Origin: Pseudomonadota bacterium
GTDB lineage: Bacteria > Pseudomonadota > Alphaproteobacteria > Rhizobiales > Xanthobacteraceae
Direction of reading: 5' to 3'
NCBI GenBank assembly: GCA_023417665.1
Contig: JAEZFA010000129.1
Coordinates: 1-15,276, forward strand
DNA: 15,276 nt
Shown: piece after piece, positions 7,064 to 14,727 of the stretch
Layout: every line of letters starts with the position of its first letter
Position numbering within the stretch: position 1 is the stretch's first letter
Position numbers and translations under genes: made by a program
The notes under the pieces: generated by a model
Database searches by the model: none
What the model saw: the letters and a program-made list of their open reading frames with translations, nothing else
What the model was told of the DNA's origin: nothing

Positions 7064-7105
7064 TGTCATCCCGGACGCGCCGTACCGCGCGATCCGGAAA
7101 TGACA
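7064..7105. repeat. REP-like palindromic element or bidirectional terminator
   Basis: The 42-bp inverted repeat starts TGTCAT and ends ATGACA. Inner stems pair CCGGA with TCCGG and CGCGC with GCGCG around a short loop near CGTACC. Small bulges interrupt the stem. It lies exactly between convergent gst and ettA, where it could end transcription from both sides, although no T-tract follows. Elements with this outline are common between genes in Bradyrhizobium-like genomes. Confidence 0.6.
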
Positions 7106-7114
7106 ACACGAATT

Positions 7115-8770
7115 TTACCGCGTAAACTTCTTGTACTTGATGCGATGCGGAATGTCCGCCGCCGCGCCGAGGCGGCGCTTCTTGTCGGCCTCATAGTCCT
7201 GGAAGTTGCCCTCGAACCATTCGACGTGGCTGTCGCCTTCAAACGCAAGGATGTGCGTCGCGATGCGGTCGAGGAAGAAGCGATCATGGCTGATGATGAC
7301 CGCGCAGCCGGCAAAATTTTCGATCGCGTCTTCGAGCGCCCGCAGCGTATCGACGTCGAGATCGTTGGTGGGTTCGTCCAGCAGCAGCACGTTTGCGTGC
7401 GAGCGCAGCATCTTCGCCAGGTGAACGCGGTTGCGCTCACCGCCGGAGAGTGAACCGACCTTCTTCTGCTGGTCGCCCCCCTTGAAGTTGAAGGCCGAGA
7501 CGTAAGCGCGGCTGTGCATTTCCTTGGCGCCGAGCTTGATGATCTCGTCGCCGCCGGAGATTTCTTCCCAGACGTTCTTGTTGCCGTCGAGCGAGTCGCG
7601 GCTCTGGTCGACATAGCCGAGCTTGACGCTGTCGCCGATCCTGATTTCGCCGCTGTCGGGCTTTTCCTGACCCGTGATCATGCGAAACAGCGTGGTCTTG
7701 CCCGCGCCGTTCGGCCCGATCACGCCGACGATGCCGCCCGGCGGCAGCTTGAAGTTCAGGTTCTCGATCAGGAGAGAATCGCCAAAGCCCTTGGTGAGAT
7801 TCTCGGCGTCGACCACGTTCTGGCCGAGACGCTCGGCCACCGGAATGATGATCTGCGCGGTCTGCGGTGCCTTGTCGTTCTGCTTCGCGACCAGTTCGTC
7901 GTAGCGCTGGAAACGCGCCTTGCTCTTGGCCTGCCGCGCCTTCGGCGACGACTGAATCCATTCGCGTTCGCGTTCGATTGCGCGCTGCCGCGCCTCTTCC
8001 TCGCGGCCTTCCTGCTCGAGCCGCTTCTGCTTCTGCACGAGCCAGGACGAGTAGTTGCCCTCATAGGGGATGCCGCGGCCGCGATCGAGTTCGAGAATCC
8101 AGCCGGTCACGTTGTCGAGGAAGTAGCGGTCATGGGTCACGATCAGCACCGCGCCTTTGTATTCGCGCAGATACTGTTCGAGCCAGCTCACCGTCTCGGC
8201 GTCGAGATGGTTGGTCGGTTCGTCGAGCAGCAGGATGTCCGGCTCTGACAACAAGAGCTGGCACAGCGCGACGCGGCGCCGCTCACCGCCGGAAAGGTTG
8301 TTCACGTCCGCATTGTCTTCGGGGCAACGCAATGCGTCCATCGCGAGATCGACCTGCGCGTCGAGATCCCAAAGCCCCTTGGCTTCGATCTCGTCCTGCA
8401 GCTTCGCCATCTCGTCGGCGGTCTCGTCGGAATAGTTGGCGGCGATCTCGTTATATCGATCGAGGAGTGCCTGCTTGTTCGCGACGCCGAGCATGACGTT
8501 CTGACGAACATTCTTCGCGGGATCGAGCTGCGGTTCCTGCGGCAGATAACCGACCTTCGCGCCTTCGGCTGCAAAAGCCTCGCCGGTATAATCCTTGTCG
8601 GTTCCCGCCATGATGCGCATGAGCGTCGACTTGCCGGCGCCGTTGACGCCGAGCACGCCAATCTTCGCGTTCGGATAAAAGGAGAGATAGACGTTATCGA
8701 GGACCTTTTTCCCGCCGGGATAGGCCTTCGACAACCCGATCATCTGATAGACATATTGCCAGGACGCCAT
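7115..8770 (-). CDS. ettA: Energy-dependent translational throttle protein EttA (ABC-F ATPase)
   Basis: This 551-residue ABC-F protein has two ATP-binding domains and no membrane segment. The first has Walker A GVNGAGKST (near 39), signature LSGGERRRV and Walker B LLLDEPTNHLD. A charged linker (about 240-310, rich in Arg, Glu and Lys) carries the P-site tRNA-interacting motif. The second has GPNGAGKTT, LSGGERNRV and LLLDEPTNDLD. Both catalytic glutamates are present. The beginning SWQYVYQMIGLSKAYPGGKKVLDN and the length, close to the 555 residues of the E. coli protein, identify EttA rather than Uup or an antibiotic resistance ABC-F. In E. coli EttA binds the ribosomal E site and gates early elongation according to ADP/ATP ratio. 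It starts 89 bp after the PP2C stop on the same strand. Read-through is possible, but I see no functional link. Confidence 0.95.
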   Translation of the reverse strand: MASWQYVYQMIGLSKAYPGGKKVLDNVYLSFYPNAKIGVLGVNGAGKSTLMRIMAGTDKDYTGEAFAAEGAKVGYLPQEPQLDPAKNVRQNVMLGVANKQALLDRYNEIAANYSDETADEMAKLQDEIEAKGLWDLDAQVDLAMDALRCPEDNADVNNLSGGERRRVALCQLLLSEPDILLLDEPTNHLDAETVSWLEQYLREYKGAVLIVTHDRYFLDNVTGWILELDRGRGIPYEGNYSSWLVQKQKRLEQEGREEEARQRAIEREREWIQSSPKARQAKSKARFQRYDELVAKQNDKAPQTAQIIIPVAERLGQNVVDAENLTKGFGDSLLIENLNFKLPPGGIVGVIGPNGAGKTTLFRMITGQEKPDSGEIRIGDSVKLGYVDQSRDSLDGNKNVWEEISGGDEIIKLGAKEMHSRAYVSAFNFKGGDQQKKVGSLSGGERNRVHLAKMLRSHANVLLLDEPTNDLDVDTLRALEDAIENFAGCAVIISHDRFFLDRIATHILAFEGDSHVEWFEGNFQDYEADKKRRLGAAADIPHRIKYKKFTR

Positions 8771-8859
8771 GCGTGGCCCGCGCTCCGTTTCATCGTTGCT
8801 GGGAGTTCGCCGGCTATGTAGCGAGCGGGGACCGCTTCGGCAAGGACGGCCCCTCGTGA

Positions 8860-10155
8860 TCAGCCGTAGCGATGCGGCTTCTGCATGTGCCCGCCCTGGT
8901 TCGGGGATTCTCCCTTCGTGGGACGGTCGGGCGAATCGTTATCCGGCGTCAGCGCGGGTTGCGGCCGCAGGCTTTTCTCCTGTGCGGGCCCCGCCGACGA
9001 AGGTGCTGCCGGCGCCGGGACCGCAGCAGGCACCTCGATCTTCGCCTGCCCGGCGCGGAACATCGTGAGTTTTCCGGTCGCAAAGAGCAAAGCCGCCGCG
9101 CCGAAAAGACCGATCGCGATTCCGAGCAGTAGTTTCGCGGGCGACCACCGTCCCGATTTCGCGGAGTCGTTGATGCCGGCCGATTGTGCCGAGGGCGCTG
9201 GCGCCGGCGTGCGCTGTTCCACGGCAGGCGCCGCCGGCGCAGGCTCCGCCTGTTGCGGAATCGGCGCAGTCGCGGTCGTCGTCACCGGCGCGGTTTTCGC
9301 CGCTTCGCGATCACCCGTGCCCGTCAGCCGCGTCGCGGCCGGCGCTTCTTCCGCAATCGCGACCACCAAGGTCGCGTTGTCCTGATAGTTGCGGTTCTTG
9401 CCGATGCCGTCGACCGCCTTGATCAGGCCGTCGGCAATCGCGCCTGCGCCGCGCGGCAGCAGGATCCGCACGAAATTCTGAATCTGCACCATGGTCAGCG
9501 TTTCGAGCCCGTCGCTCGAAAAGATCAGCACGTCGCCGGGCAGGATCTTGCGGCTTGCGATCTGCGGCGCGTGACCGAAGTCCTCGAGGCCGCGGCCGAG
9601 CACGGCAATCGTGATCGAGTCGCGCCCTTTGCGCGTCATCACATCGCGCCACAGATCGGGATCACCGGAGCCGAGCGCCTCGCGATCGGCGATTTCCATA
9701 TAGGAATGGTCCGCGTTGACGCGATGCAACTCGTCGTCGCGATAGCGCAGGATCAGCGAGTCGCCGATGCTGACGAAGCACATCTCTCCGTCATGGACAT
9801 GACCCGCGACCAGCGTCGCGCCCATGTCCTTCAGACCCGGCTCCTTGTCCTGCGCGTCGGACACCGCCTGATTGGCGGCGCTGAGCGACGCCTTGAGACG
9901 ATTCTCGCATTCACCCGACGCTGCGAAATAGGTCTTCACGAAAGTATCGGCCGTGATCGCGCTCGCGACGTCGCCACCGTAATGGCCGCCGATGCCGTCG
10001 GCCACCAGAACCAGACCGCCGCCCGAAAGCGTGACGCCGGCGTCGCTCGCCGCGATCTCCCCGGCGTCGCCACCTTTCGCGTCATACACGCGCCAGGCAT
10101 CTTCTTGCGTATCCTTGCTGCCACGGATCGCGCGGGCAGCGGCCTGAAACTTCAT
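8860..10155 (-). CDS. Membrane-anchored PP2C-type Ser/Thr protein phosphatase
   Basis: Residues 1-268 form a PP2C (PPM) domain that removes phosphate from Ser/Thr using two metal ions. Metal-site motifs are present: Glu18-Asp19 in DTQEDA, ADGIGGHYGG at 52-61 with Asp53, GDS at 131-133, SSDGLE at 213-218 with Asp215, and QDNAT at 258-262 with Asp259. Residues 270-335 are a Pro/Ala/Thr-rich linker, including AATRLTG near 273-279. One hydrophobic helix follows at about 341-361, then a 70-residue Pro-rich tail predicted outside the cytoplasmic membrane. The fused tail is unusual for stand-alone PP2C enzymes such as PppA or Stp1. The start overlaps the upstream FHA gene by four bases, so this phosphatase is made with its likely readers. 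Its probable job is to reverse phosphorylation by a kinase that is outside this window. Confidence 0.9.
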   Translation of the reverse strand: MKFQAAARAIRGSKDTQEDAWRVYDAKGGDAGEIAASDAGVTLSGGGLVLVADGIGGHYGGDVASAITADTFVKTYFAASGECENRLKASLSAANQAVSDAQDKEPGLKDMGATLVAGHVHDGEMCFVSIGDSLILRYRDDELHRVNADHSYMEIADREALGSGDPDLWRDVMTRKGRDSITIAVLGRGLEDFGHAPQIASRKILPGDVLIFSSDGLETLTMVQIQNFVRILLPRGAGAIADGLIKAVDGIGKNRNYQDNATLVVAIAEEAPAATRLTGTGDREAAKTAPVTTTATAPIPQQAEPAPAAPAVEQRTPAPAPSAQSAGINDSAKSGRWSPAKLLLGIAIGLFGAAALLFATGKLTMFRAGQAKIEVPAAVPAPAAPSSAGPAQEKSLRPQPALTPDNDSPDRPTKGESPNQGGHMQKPHRYG

Positions 10156-10742
10156 TTCATGTCATCCCAGTTAAAGTCCGCGCCGCAAAGCGGCACGAAG
10201 CGCAGCTTGGTCTCGCCGATGGTCACGATATTTCCCGCTGCCATCAGCATCGGCGTCAACACGGCTTCCTCGTTCAGATAGACGATGTTCGCCTTGCCGC
10301 CGTGATTGATATGGAACGTCCCGCGCTTGGGCTCGAAGGTGATGAAGGCGGCACCTTCCGCGGAGATCGCGGGATCGCCGAAATTGAGCGAGATCCGCTG
10401 GTTCGCGTTGCGCCCGACACTGTTCATGCCGGCGCGAATGTTTACCGCGCTTCCACGTCCGGGACCGCCGACCACCACGAGCCAGCCGACGACCGGATCG
10501 AAGCCACCGGTTTCCTTCTCGGCCATCTGCGACTGCGCCGTGCCGCTATAGCCGCGGATTTGCGTGGCGCCGGAAGAACCGCCGCCGATGTCATGCTGCA
10601 TCATCGGCGTCGGGGTCGGAGCCGACGAAGGCACCGGTTTGGGCTCCGCCGATTCGCGCATTGCATCCGGCTTGCCCGCGGGCCGCACCTCGCGAATACG
10701 GGTCGGTGCCGAGGAGCCGTCGTCATTGTTTCCGTTTGCCAT
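10152..10742 (-). CDS. FHA-domain protein with disordered N-terminus carrying Thr-x-Ile-Arg motifs
   Basis: This 196-residue soluble protein has two parts. Residues 1-80 are Ser/Pro/Gly-rich and probably disordered. They hold two similar segments, SSAPTRIR (11-18, Thr14) and SSGATQIRG (56-64, Thr60). Residues 86-186 form an FHA-like fold: GRGSAVNI, then NSVGRNANQRISLN at 107-120 with the conserved Gly-Arg, ISAEGAAFITF at 126-136, and NIVYLNEEAVL. The usual Ser-x-x-His of FHA domains reads Ser-Ala-Glu-Gly, so the structural histidine is absent and phosphothreonine binding may be altered. GAAGGA lies just before the ATG. The gene follows the VWA-FHA gene by six bases and overlaps the PP2C gene by four. 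It could be a phosphoprotein adaptor that is itself phosphorylated at Thr14 or Thr60; this is inferred. Confidence 0.85.
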   Translation of the reverse strand: MANGNNDDGSSAPTRIREVRPAGKPDAMRESAEPKPVPSSAPTPTPMMQHDIGGGSSGATQIRGYSGTAQSQMAEKETGGFDPVVGWLVVVGGPGRGSAVNIRAGMNSVGRNANQRISLNFGDPAISAEGAAFITFEPKRGTFHINHGGKANIVYLNEEAVLTPMLMAAGNIVTIGETKLRFVPLCGADFNWDDMK

Positions 10743-10748
10743 GTTCCT

Positions 10749-12428
10749 TCACCCTGTGCGTTGTTTGTGCCAGCGGCTGCTGTCACGGGCATCGCGAAAC
10801 AGGAAGCCGTAGTTTCCCGTGCCCAGCTTGACTACATCACCGTCGGCAATCCTCGAAAAATCCCGTGCGATCCCGTTGATGAGAACCGGGTTCGGTTCGG
10901 TCCGGTAGGTCCTCGAGCGGTTGACGATCTGAAACGAACCGTCGTCGCCGACTGAAATCTCCGCGTGATGACGCGACACACTGAGCTCCTGCGCGTCCGT
11001 GACCACATCATTGTCTCGCTCGCGCCCGATGGCAATGCGCGCCTTGTACATTGCGACCGTACCGGGATCGCCGTTGAATTCGAGCCAGGCCAGCGGCGAC
11101 GGCGCGCGGATCACGGTGGGCGATGCCGGGACCTGCGCCGGTGCAAGTTGGGGCGCTTCCGGCTCCGTCATCGGTTCACCGGACAGAATCTTCGGCGTGG
11201 GTGCCGGCGAAGGTAACTGCGCCTCCGGCACCGCGGCAACCGCCCCGCGCCGCCGTGCGCGGCGCCAGGCGAACCCGGTGACCAGAAAGCCAAAGAGCAC
11301 GATCGCAATTCCGGCGAGGACGGCAGCGGTCCGCGTAAGGTCCTCGATGACCCAGGCCAGCGCCCGGCTGAAGAAGCCCTCCCCGGTCATCGGGCTTGAG
11401 GGATCGGCCACCCCGCTGTTCGGCCCCGCAATGCCGGGACGCAGCAGCACCACGAACGAGGTCGTCGCGCCTTGCGGATGCCGAAGCGACACTTGCAAGG
11501 CCGGCGGCACGCCGCGGGCGAGCGCTTCGGCTTCGATGATGACGCCCGCCTGCAGGCGGGCAAGAAACTCGTTGCGGTTACGCGGTGTCAGCGCGCGTTG
11601 CGGCCCCGGCGTCTCGAAGAAAAATCCGCGCGTCTCCGCGGAAAGCCGCCGCAGCGATTGCAGATTGCGCACGTCGGCCTGCCGTTCGTAATAGCCGATG
11701 GTCACGATGCGAACGTTCTGCCGGTTCGCTTCCTGCACAACCTGATTGTGACGATAGGCGGTATCGTCGAAGCTGCCGTCGGATACGATCACCAGCACCT
11801 TGCGCGGCGCTTCGATTTGCGCGAGCCGCTGCACCGCCTCGAGCGAAAGCCGGTAAAGTTCGCTGGTCCGCTCGCCGGCGCGCACCCGGTCGAGCGCTGC
11901 CGCGACCAGTTTTCCTTCGCCGGTGAAATCCTGAAGGATGTCGAGTTTGGTATCGAAAGCCGCGACCGCAACCCGCTCCTTCGGCGCCACATGAAAGAAC
12001 AGTTCGGCAAGATCGCGCGTTGAGCGCCGGATTGCGTCGGCACGCGCCGGATTGCTTCGATCCACCAGCAGCAGATAGGCCGTCTCGTCGTCCTCATGCA
12101 TGTAGGGCCGGAACGAGGCGGTCCAGACATTGGCCGGATTGTCGCGTTCGCTGATCTCGATACCGGTCACGGCGATCGCATCGGTATAGCGAACGTCGCA
12201 ACGCAACGTCGGGCGCGGACCGGCGCGATTGCCCCGGCACGACACCGTTCCGTCCGGGACCCCGCGCAACAGCCGCACATCCTCGATCGTCGTCGCGATG
12301 TTGTCGCGCGCGGTCGTCGCGGGCGTGAACTGTTGGGTCTGCGAATAAGCGGGAGCCAGACCCGCCGGGAGCGCGAGCCAGGTGCCGGCAACGAGCACCA
12401 ATAGCCACTCCCGGCGGAAAGCTCTCAC
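10749..12428 (-). CDS. Exported VWA domain, single membrane helix and cytoplasmic FHA domain
   Basis: In order, this 559-residue protein has a signal peptide (about 1-28, ending near PAYSQ), a VWA domain (about 115-300), a linker, a membrane helix (about 367-386) followed by RRARRRG, a Pro-rich cytoplasmic linker (398-445) and a C-terminal FHA domain (about 460-547). The VWA metal-site region reads LLLVDRSNP at 119-127, with Asp123 and Ser125, and VSDGS at 215-219 with Asp217. The second site serine is replaced by Pro. The FHA domain is canonical: IAIGRERDND (466-475), SVSRHHAEI (483-491) and VLINGI (515-520). Positive residues after the helix put the FHA domain inside. The linker contains PTVIR with Thr438, like two motifs in the next protein. 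The start overlaps the upstream membrane-protein gene by four bases. It may pass an envelope state to phosphosignalling proteins. Confidence 0.87.
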   Translation of the reverse strand: MRAFRREWLLVLVAGTWLALPAGLAPAYSQTQQFTPATTARDNIATTIEDVRLLRGVPDGTVSCRGNRAGPRPTLRCDVRYTDAIAVTGIEISERDNPANVWTASFRPYMHEDDETAYLLLVDRSNPARADAIRRSTRDLAELFFHVAPKERVAVAAFDTKLDILQDFTGEGKLVAAALDRVRAGERTSELYRLSLEAVQRLAQIEAPRKVLVIVSDGSFDDTAYRHNQVVQEANRQNVRIVTIGYYERQADVRNLQSLRRLSAETRGFFFETPGPQRALTPRNRNEFLARLQAGVIIEAEALARGVPPALQVSLRHPQGATTSFVVLLRPGIAGPNSGVADPSSPMTGEGFFSRALAWVIEDLTRTAAVLAGIAIVLFGFLVTGFAWRRARRRGAVAAVPEAQLPSPAPTPKILSGEPMTEPEAPQLAPAQVPASPTVIRAPSPLAWLEFNGDPGTVAMYKARIAIGRERDNDVVTDAQELSVSRHHAEISVGDDGSFQIVNRSRTYRTEPNPVLINGIARDFSRIADGDVVKLGTGNYGFLFRDARDSSRWHKQRTG

Positions 12429-12904
12429 ATCCTACCCCATTCGCCGCTCTTGAAACGCCAGCGGATCATGAAGATTTGTATGAACCCGAGCACGGCGATG
12501 AAGGACGGAATGAACACGAGCATGAAGTGCAGCGTGTAGATGAAATAGCTCTCGGTCGCATGAAGCTGCGAGCGTGGCCGCGAGAAATCGAGCACGCCCC
12601 ACCACACGAGACCCAGCACGATCACGAACTCGATGATCGAAAAGAAGAACTGGAACGCGAACGGCCAGTCTCGTTCCCAGCGGAACTGCTGAATGTAGAA
12701 ATACACCGGATCAAAAATGAGCCCGACGATCAGCAGAAGCGACAGAATCTGAAACGGCAGAATGTCGTAATGCAACCCGATCACGGGCAGACGCGGACTG
12801 TCGGGTCCGGCCACGAACAGCGAGAACAGAAACGTAATCGGCACGCCGATCCAGAGGAAAAGCAGAATTCTGGTCGCCCAGCGCCCTTTGAGTGTCGGTA
12901 CCAT
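12425..12904 (-). CDS. Small four-helix inner membrane protein, unknown function
   Basis: This 159-residue protein has four clear hydrophobic segments at about residues 12-31, 49-67, 82-103 and 124-148. The charged segment QQFRWERDWP lies between helices 2 and 3, and the tail FMIRWRFKSGEWGRM is basic. Many aromatic residues lie at the helix ends. I do not recognise the family. The ATG follows GGGGG at good spacing, 47 bp after the flavoprotein stop, and the stop overlaps the VWA-FHA start by four bases. It probably works in the membrane with the VWA-FHA and PP2C proteins, for example as an assembly partner or sensor; that rests on position only. Confidence 0.85.
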   Translation of the reverse strand: MVPTLKGRWATRILLFLWIGVPITFLFSLFVAGPDSPRLPVIGLHYDILPFQILSLLLIVGLIFDPVYFYIQQFRWERDWPFAFQFFFSIIEFVIVLGLVWWGVLDFSRPRSQLHATESYFIYTLHFMLVFIPSFIAVLGFIQIFMIRWRFKSGEWGRM

Positions 12905-12951
12905 TCAAACCCCCAGCAAATATTGCAATGTGGTCACGAAACCGCGCCGCC

Positions 12952-14727
12952 TTAAGGCCGCGCGTTCGTGCACCATTTGATCCATTGCGAGAAAGAGCGC
13001 AGCGGCCCGAACAGAGAAATGTTCGGCGCACCGAGCACCGCCATATGATCGACCGAACGCAGCGCGGAATATTGCATGCCGAGGAACGTATCGACGCCCG
13101 GCTGCGGACCGCCGAGCGTGATCTGCCCCGCCGCATAGGCGCGGCCGCTTCCGTTTCTCAGCGCCGCGATCTCGAAATCGGGCGTCACGAAGATGCCGCC
13201 GATCTTTCCGCCGCCGACACCGAGATTCCGCGGCAGCTTGTAGGTCTCCGCAAGATCGCGCAGCAGCGGCGAATGCGTGATGTCCCCGATCAGTCCCGTG
13301 CAATCGACGACGTAATCGGCGACCACCTCGACCGGCGGCTGATTGCGCTGGGCCTTCAGCCGCATTTGAATCTTCGGGCCCTGATCGGTCTTGACGAGTT
13401 CGAGCGTCTCGAAATGCCCGAACACCGGCTTGTACCAGCCGTCACCAAGCCCGAGTTGAATAATGTTGCGCCAGTCGCGGCGATCGGCCGTCGTGGTGCC
13501 GCCGAGCGCCTCGTAGATCTTCACGCGTTCTTCCGGCGTGGCGCGTTCGGTCTCGCGCAGCAGCTGCCCGCCCCAGCAGGCTTTCGGCCAATTGAAGGCC
13601 TGGTTCTCGATGTGGTTGTAGACGTAACGCTGCGCGCGCTTGTAGCGGTAGCCTTCGTTCCTTGCGATCGGATTGCGCATCTGGTGGACGATGGTGATGC
13701 CCTTGTTCTTGACCCGGGCTTCGTACAGACGCTGGATGATGCGCGAGGCGACGATCCCGCGGCCGCGGACGACGATGGTCGCCGGAGCGGGATTGCTCTC
13801 GATATTCCGGTAAACGACCTCGTGATTTTCATAGGCGTTGAACACGCGCGCTTCCTCGGGAAAGCGCGCCTTGAACGCCCGCAGATCCTCGGTGAAACGC
13901 GTGGCCGGATAGCCGGTGGCGATATGCAGGAATTTTCCGATCATCACGCGCTCACGGATGCCCGCGCGCGCCTGGTCTTCGGGCACGCGATAGGCAACCG
14001 CATAGCGTTCGTCATTGGTCTTGCGAATGCCGAGCACGCGGCCGGAGACGAACATCTCGCGCCAGCCGATGCGCTCGGCTTCCTTGTCGATCGACTTGAA
14101 GACTTCGCCGGAACGCGGCGTGAAAGTCTGCGCGAGCGAGGCTTCGCCGAATACCTGGAAGATGTGCTTGATGCCGCTGAAGCGGAACTCTTTCAGGTCC
14201 TTCCAGGTTTCGCGGCTCGCATAACCGGGAAAGCCCCAGATATTGTCCGGCGTCGACAGCGAGTTGGAACGCAGCCGCTCATGCGGCGGAATCTGCGAAT
14301 TGCGACAGAGGCGCTGATAGTTCGCATAAGGAATGACGTCGTCGCCGATCGCCCGGATTTCTCCGGTGCTGACGCCGAACACGCGCAGGTGATCCGCCCA
14401 GACGAAACTGCCGAGACCCGCGCCCACCGCAAGATAGGTCGTCTCGCCGGCGAAATATTCGCTCGCCTTGATTTCCTGCGCCGAAACGATCTCGTTCTTG
14501 AAAATATTGCGCGGGAACCGGGTTTCGTCGGGCGCATTCGCCGCGTTCAGCGCGATCTCGATCGACTGTCCCCGCGGCGCAGGCGCCGCCGGCGCGGACG
14601 ACGCGTGCCGGACGAAATTGCCTTGGTTGCATTGTCCTGCGGGACGTTCACGCGCGTCTCGGCCGAAGTCTGCGGCACCAGATGGATCTCGAACTGCGCG
14701 ATCCGGATCGGCAGCGCGCCGTCCCAC
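12952..14727 (-). CDS. FAD/NAD(P)-dependent oxidoreductase, flavoprotein monooxygenase-like (5' end out of frame with an FHA domain)
   Basis: Numbering from the first GTG of the open frame, residues 98-107 (YLAVGAGLGS) form an FAD-type dinucleotide fold. FLHIATGYPATRF (267-279) contains the ATGY motif of class B flavoprotein monooxygenases and N-hydroxylases. TIVVRGRGIVASRI (317-330) is a second dinucleotide fold, VVDCTG (473-478) a second CTG/ATG-type turn, and AYAAGQITLGG (530-540) a flavin-site loop. The substrate is unknown. The first 40 or so residues are Arg-rich, overlap the FHA gene and look non-coding. Plausible protein begins at ASSAPAAPAP (42-51; about 14604). No ATG, and no GTG or TTG with a ribosome site, lies near that point. 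The simplest view is that this is the C-terminal part of a roughly 677-residue FHA-oxidoreductase broken by a single-base frame change. The C-terminus appears intact. Confidence 0.8.
   Translation of the reverse strand: MGRRAADPDRAVRDPSGAADFGRDARERPAGQCNQGNFVRHASSAPAAPAPRGQSIEIALNAANAPDETRFPRNIFKNEIVSAQEIKASEYFAGETTYLAVGAGLGSFVWADHLRVFGVSTGEIRAIGDDVIPYANYQRLCRNSQIPPHERLRSNSLSTPDNIWGFPGYASRETWKDLKEFRFSGIKHIFQVFGEASLAQTFTPRSGEVFKSIDKEAERIGWREMFVSGRVLGIRKTNDERYAVAYRVPEDQARAGIRERVMIGKFLHIATGYPATRFTEDLRAFKARFPEEARVFNAYENHEVVYRNIESNPAPATIVVRGRGIVASRIIQRLYEARVKNKGITIVHQMRNPIARNEGYRYKRAQRYVYNHIENQAFNWPKACWGGQLLRETERATPEERVKIYEALGGTTTADRRDWRNIIQLGLGDGWYKPVFGHFETLELVKTDQGPKIQMRLKAQRNQPPVEVVADYVVDCTGLIGDITHSPLLRDLAETYKLPRNLGVGGGKIGGIFVTPDFEIAALRNGSGRAYAAGQITLGGPQPGVDTFLGMQYSALRSVDHMAVLGAPNISLFGPLRSFSQWIKWCTNARP

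Noticed and set aside
9184..10281. A 365-codon plus-strand open frame opposite the PP2C gene
   Set aside because: It is antisense to a complete PP2C domain, has Arg-rich composition and no domain or ribosome site. It is a shadow.
8860..12428. The TerY-P triad (VWA, PP2C, kinase) of tellurite-type stress islands
   Set aside because: The VWA here is exported and fused to FHA, no kinase is visible and no ter genes are nearby. Flanking sequence would be needed to reconsider.
12949..12958. The 10-bp palindrome GCCTTAAGGC at the flavoprotein stop codon
   Set aside because: It is short, contains the stop codon and has no loop or T-tract. Chance is sufficient.
14547..14690. Programmed ribosomal frameshifting to make the FHA-flavoprotein
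   Set aside because: I looked for an X-XXY-YYZ slippery heptamer in the FHA frame and saw none. A lost base or sequence error is simpler, though recoding is not excluded.
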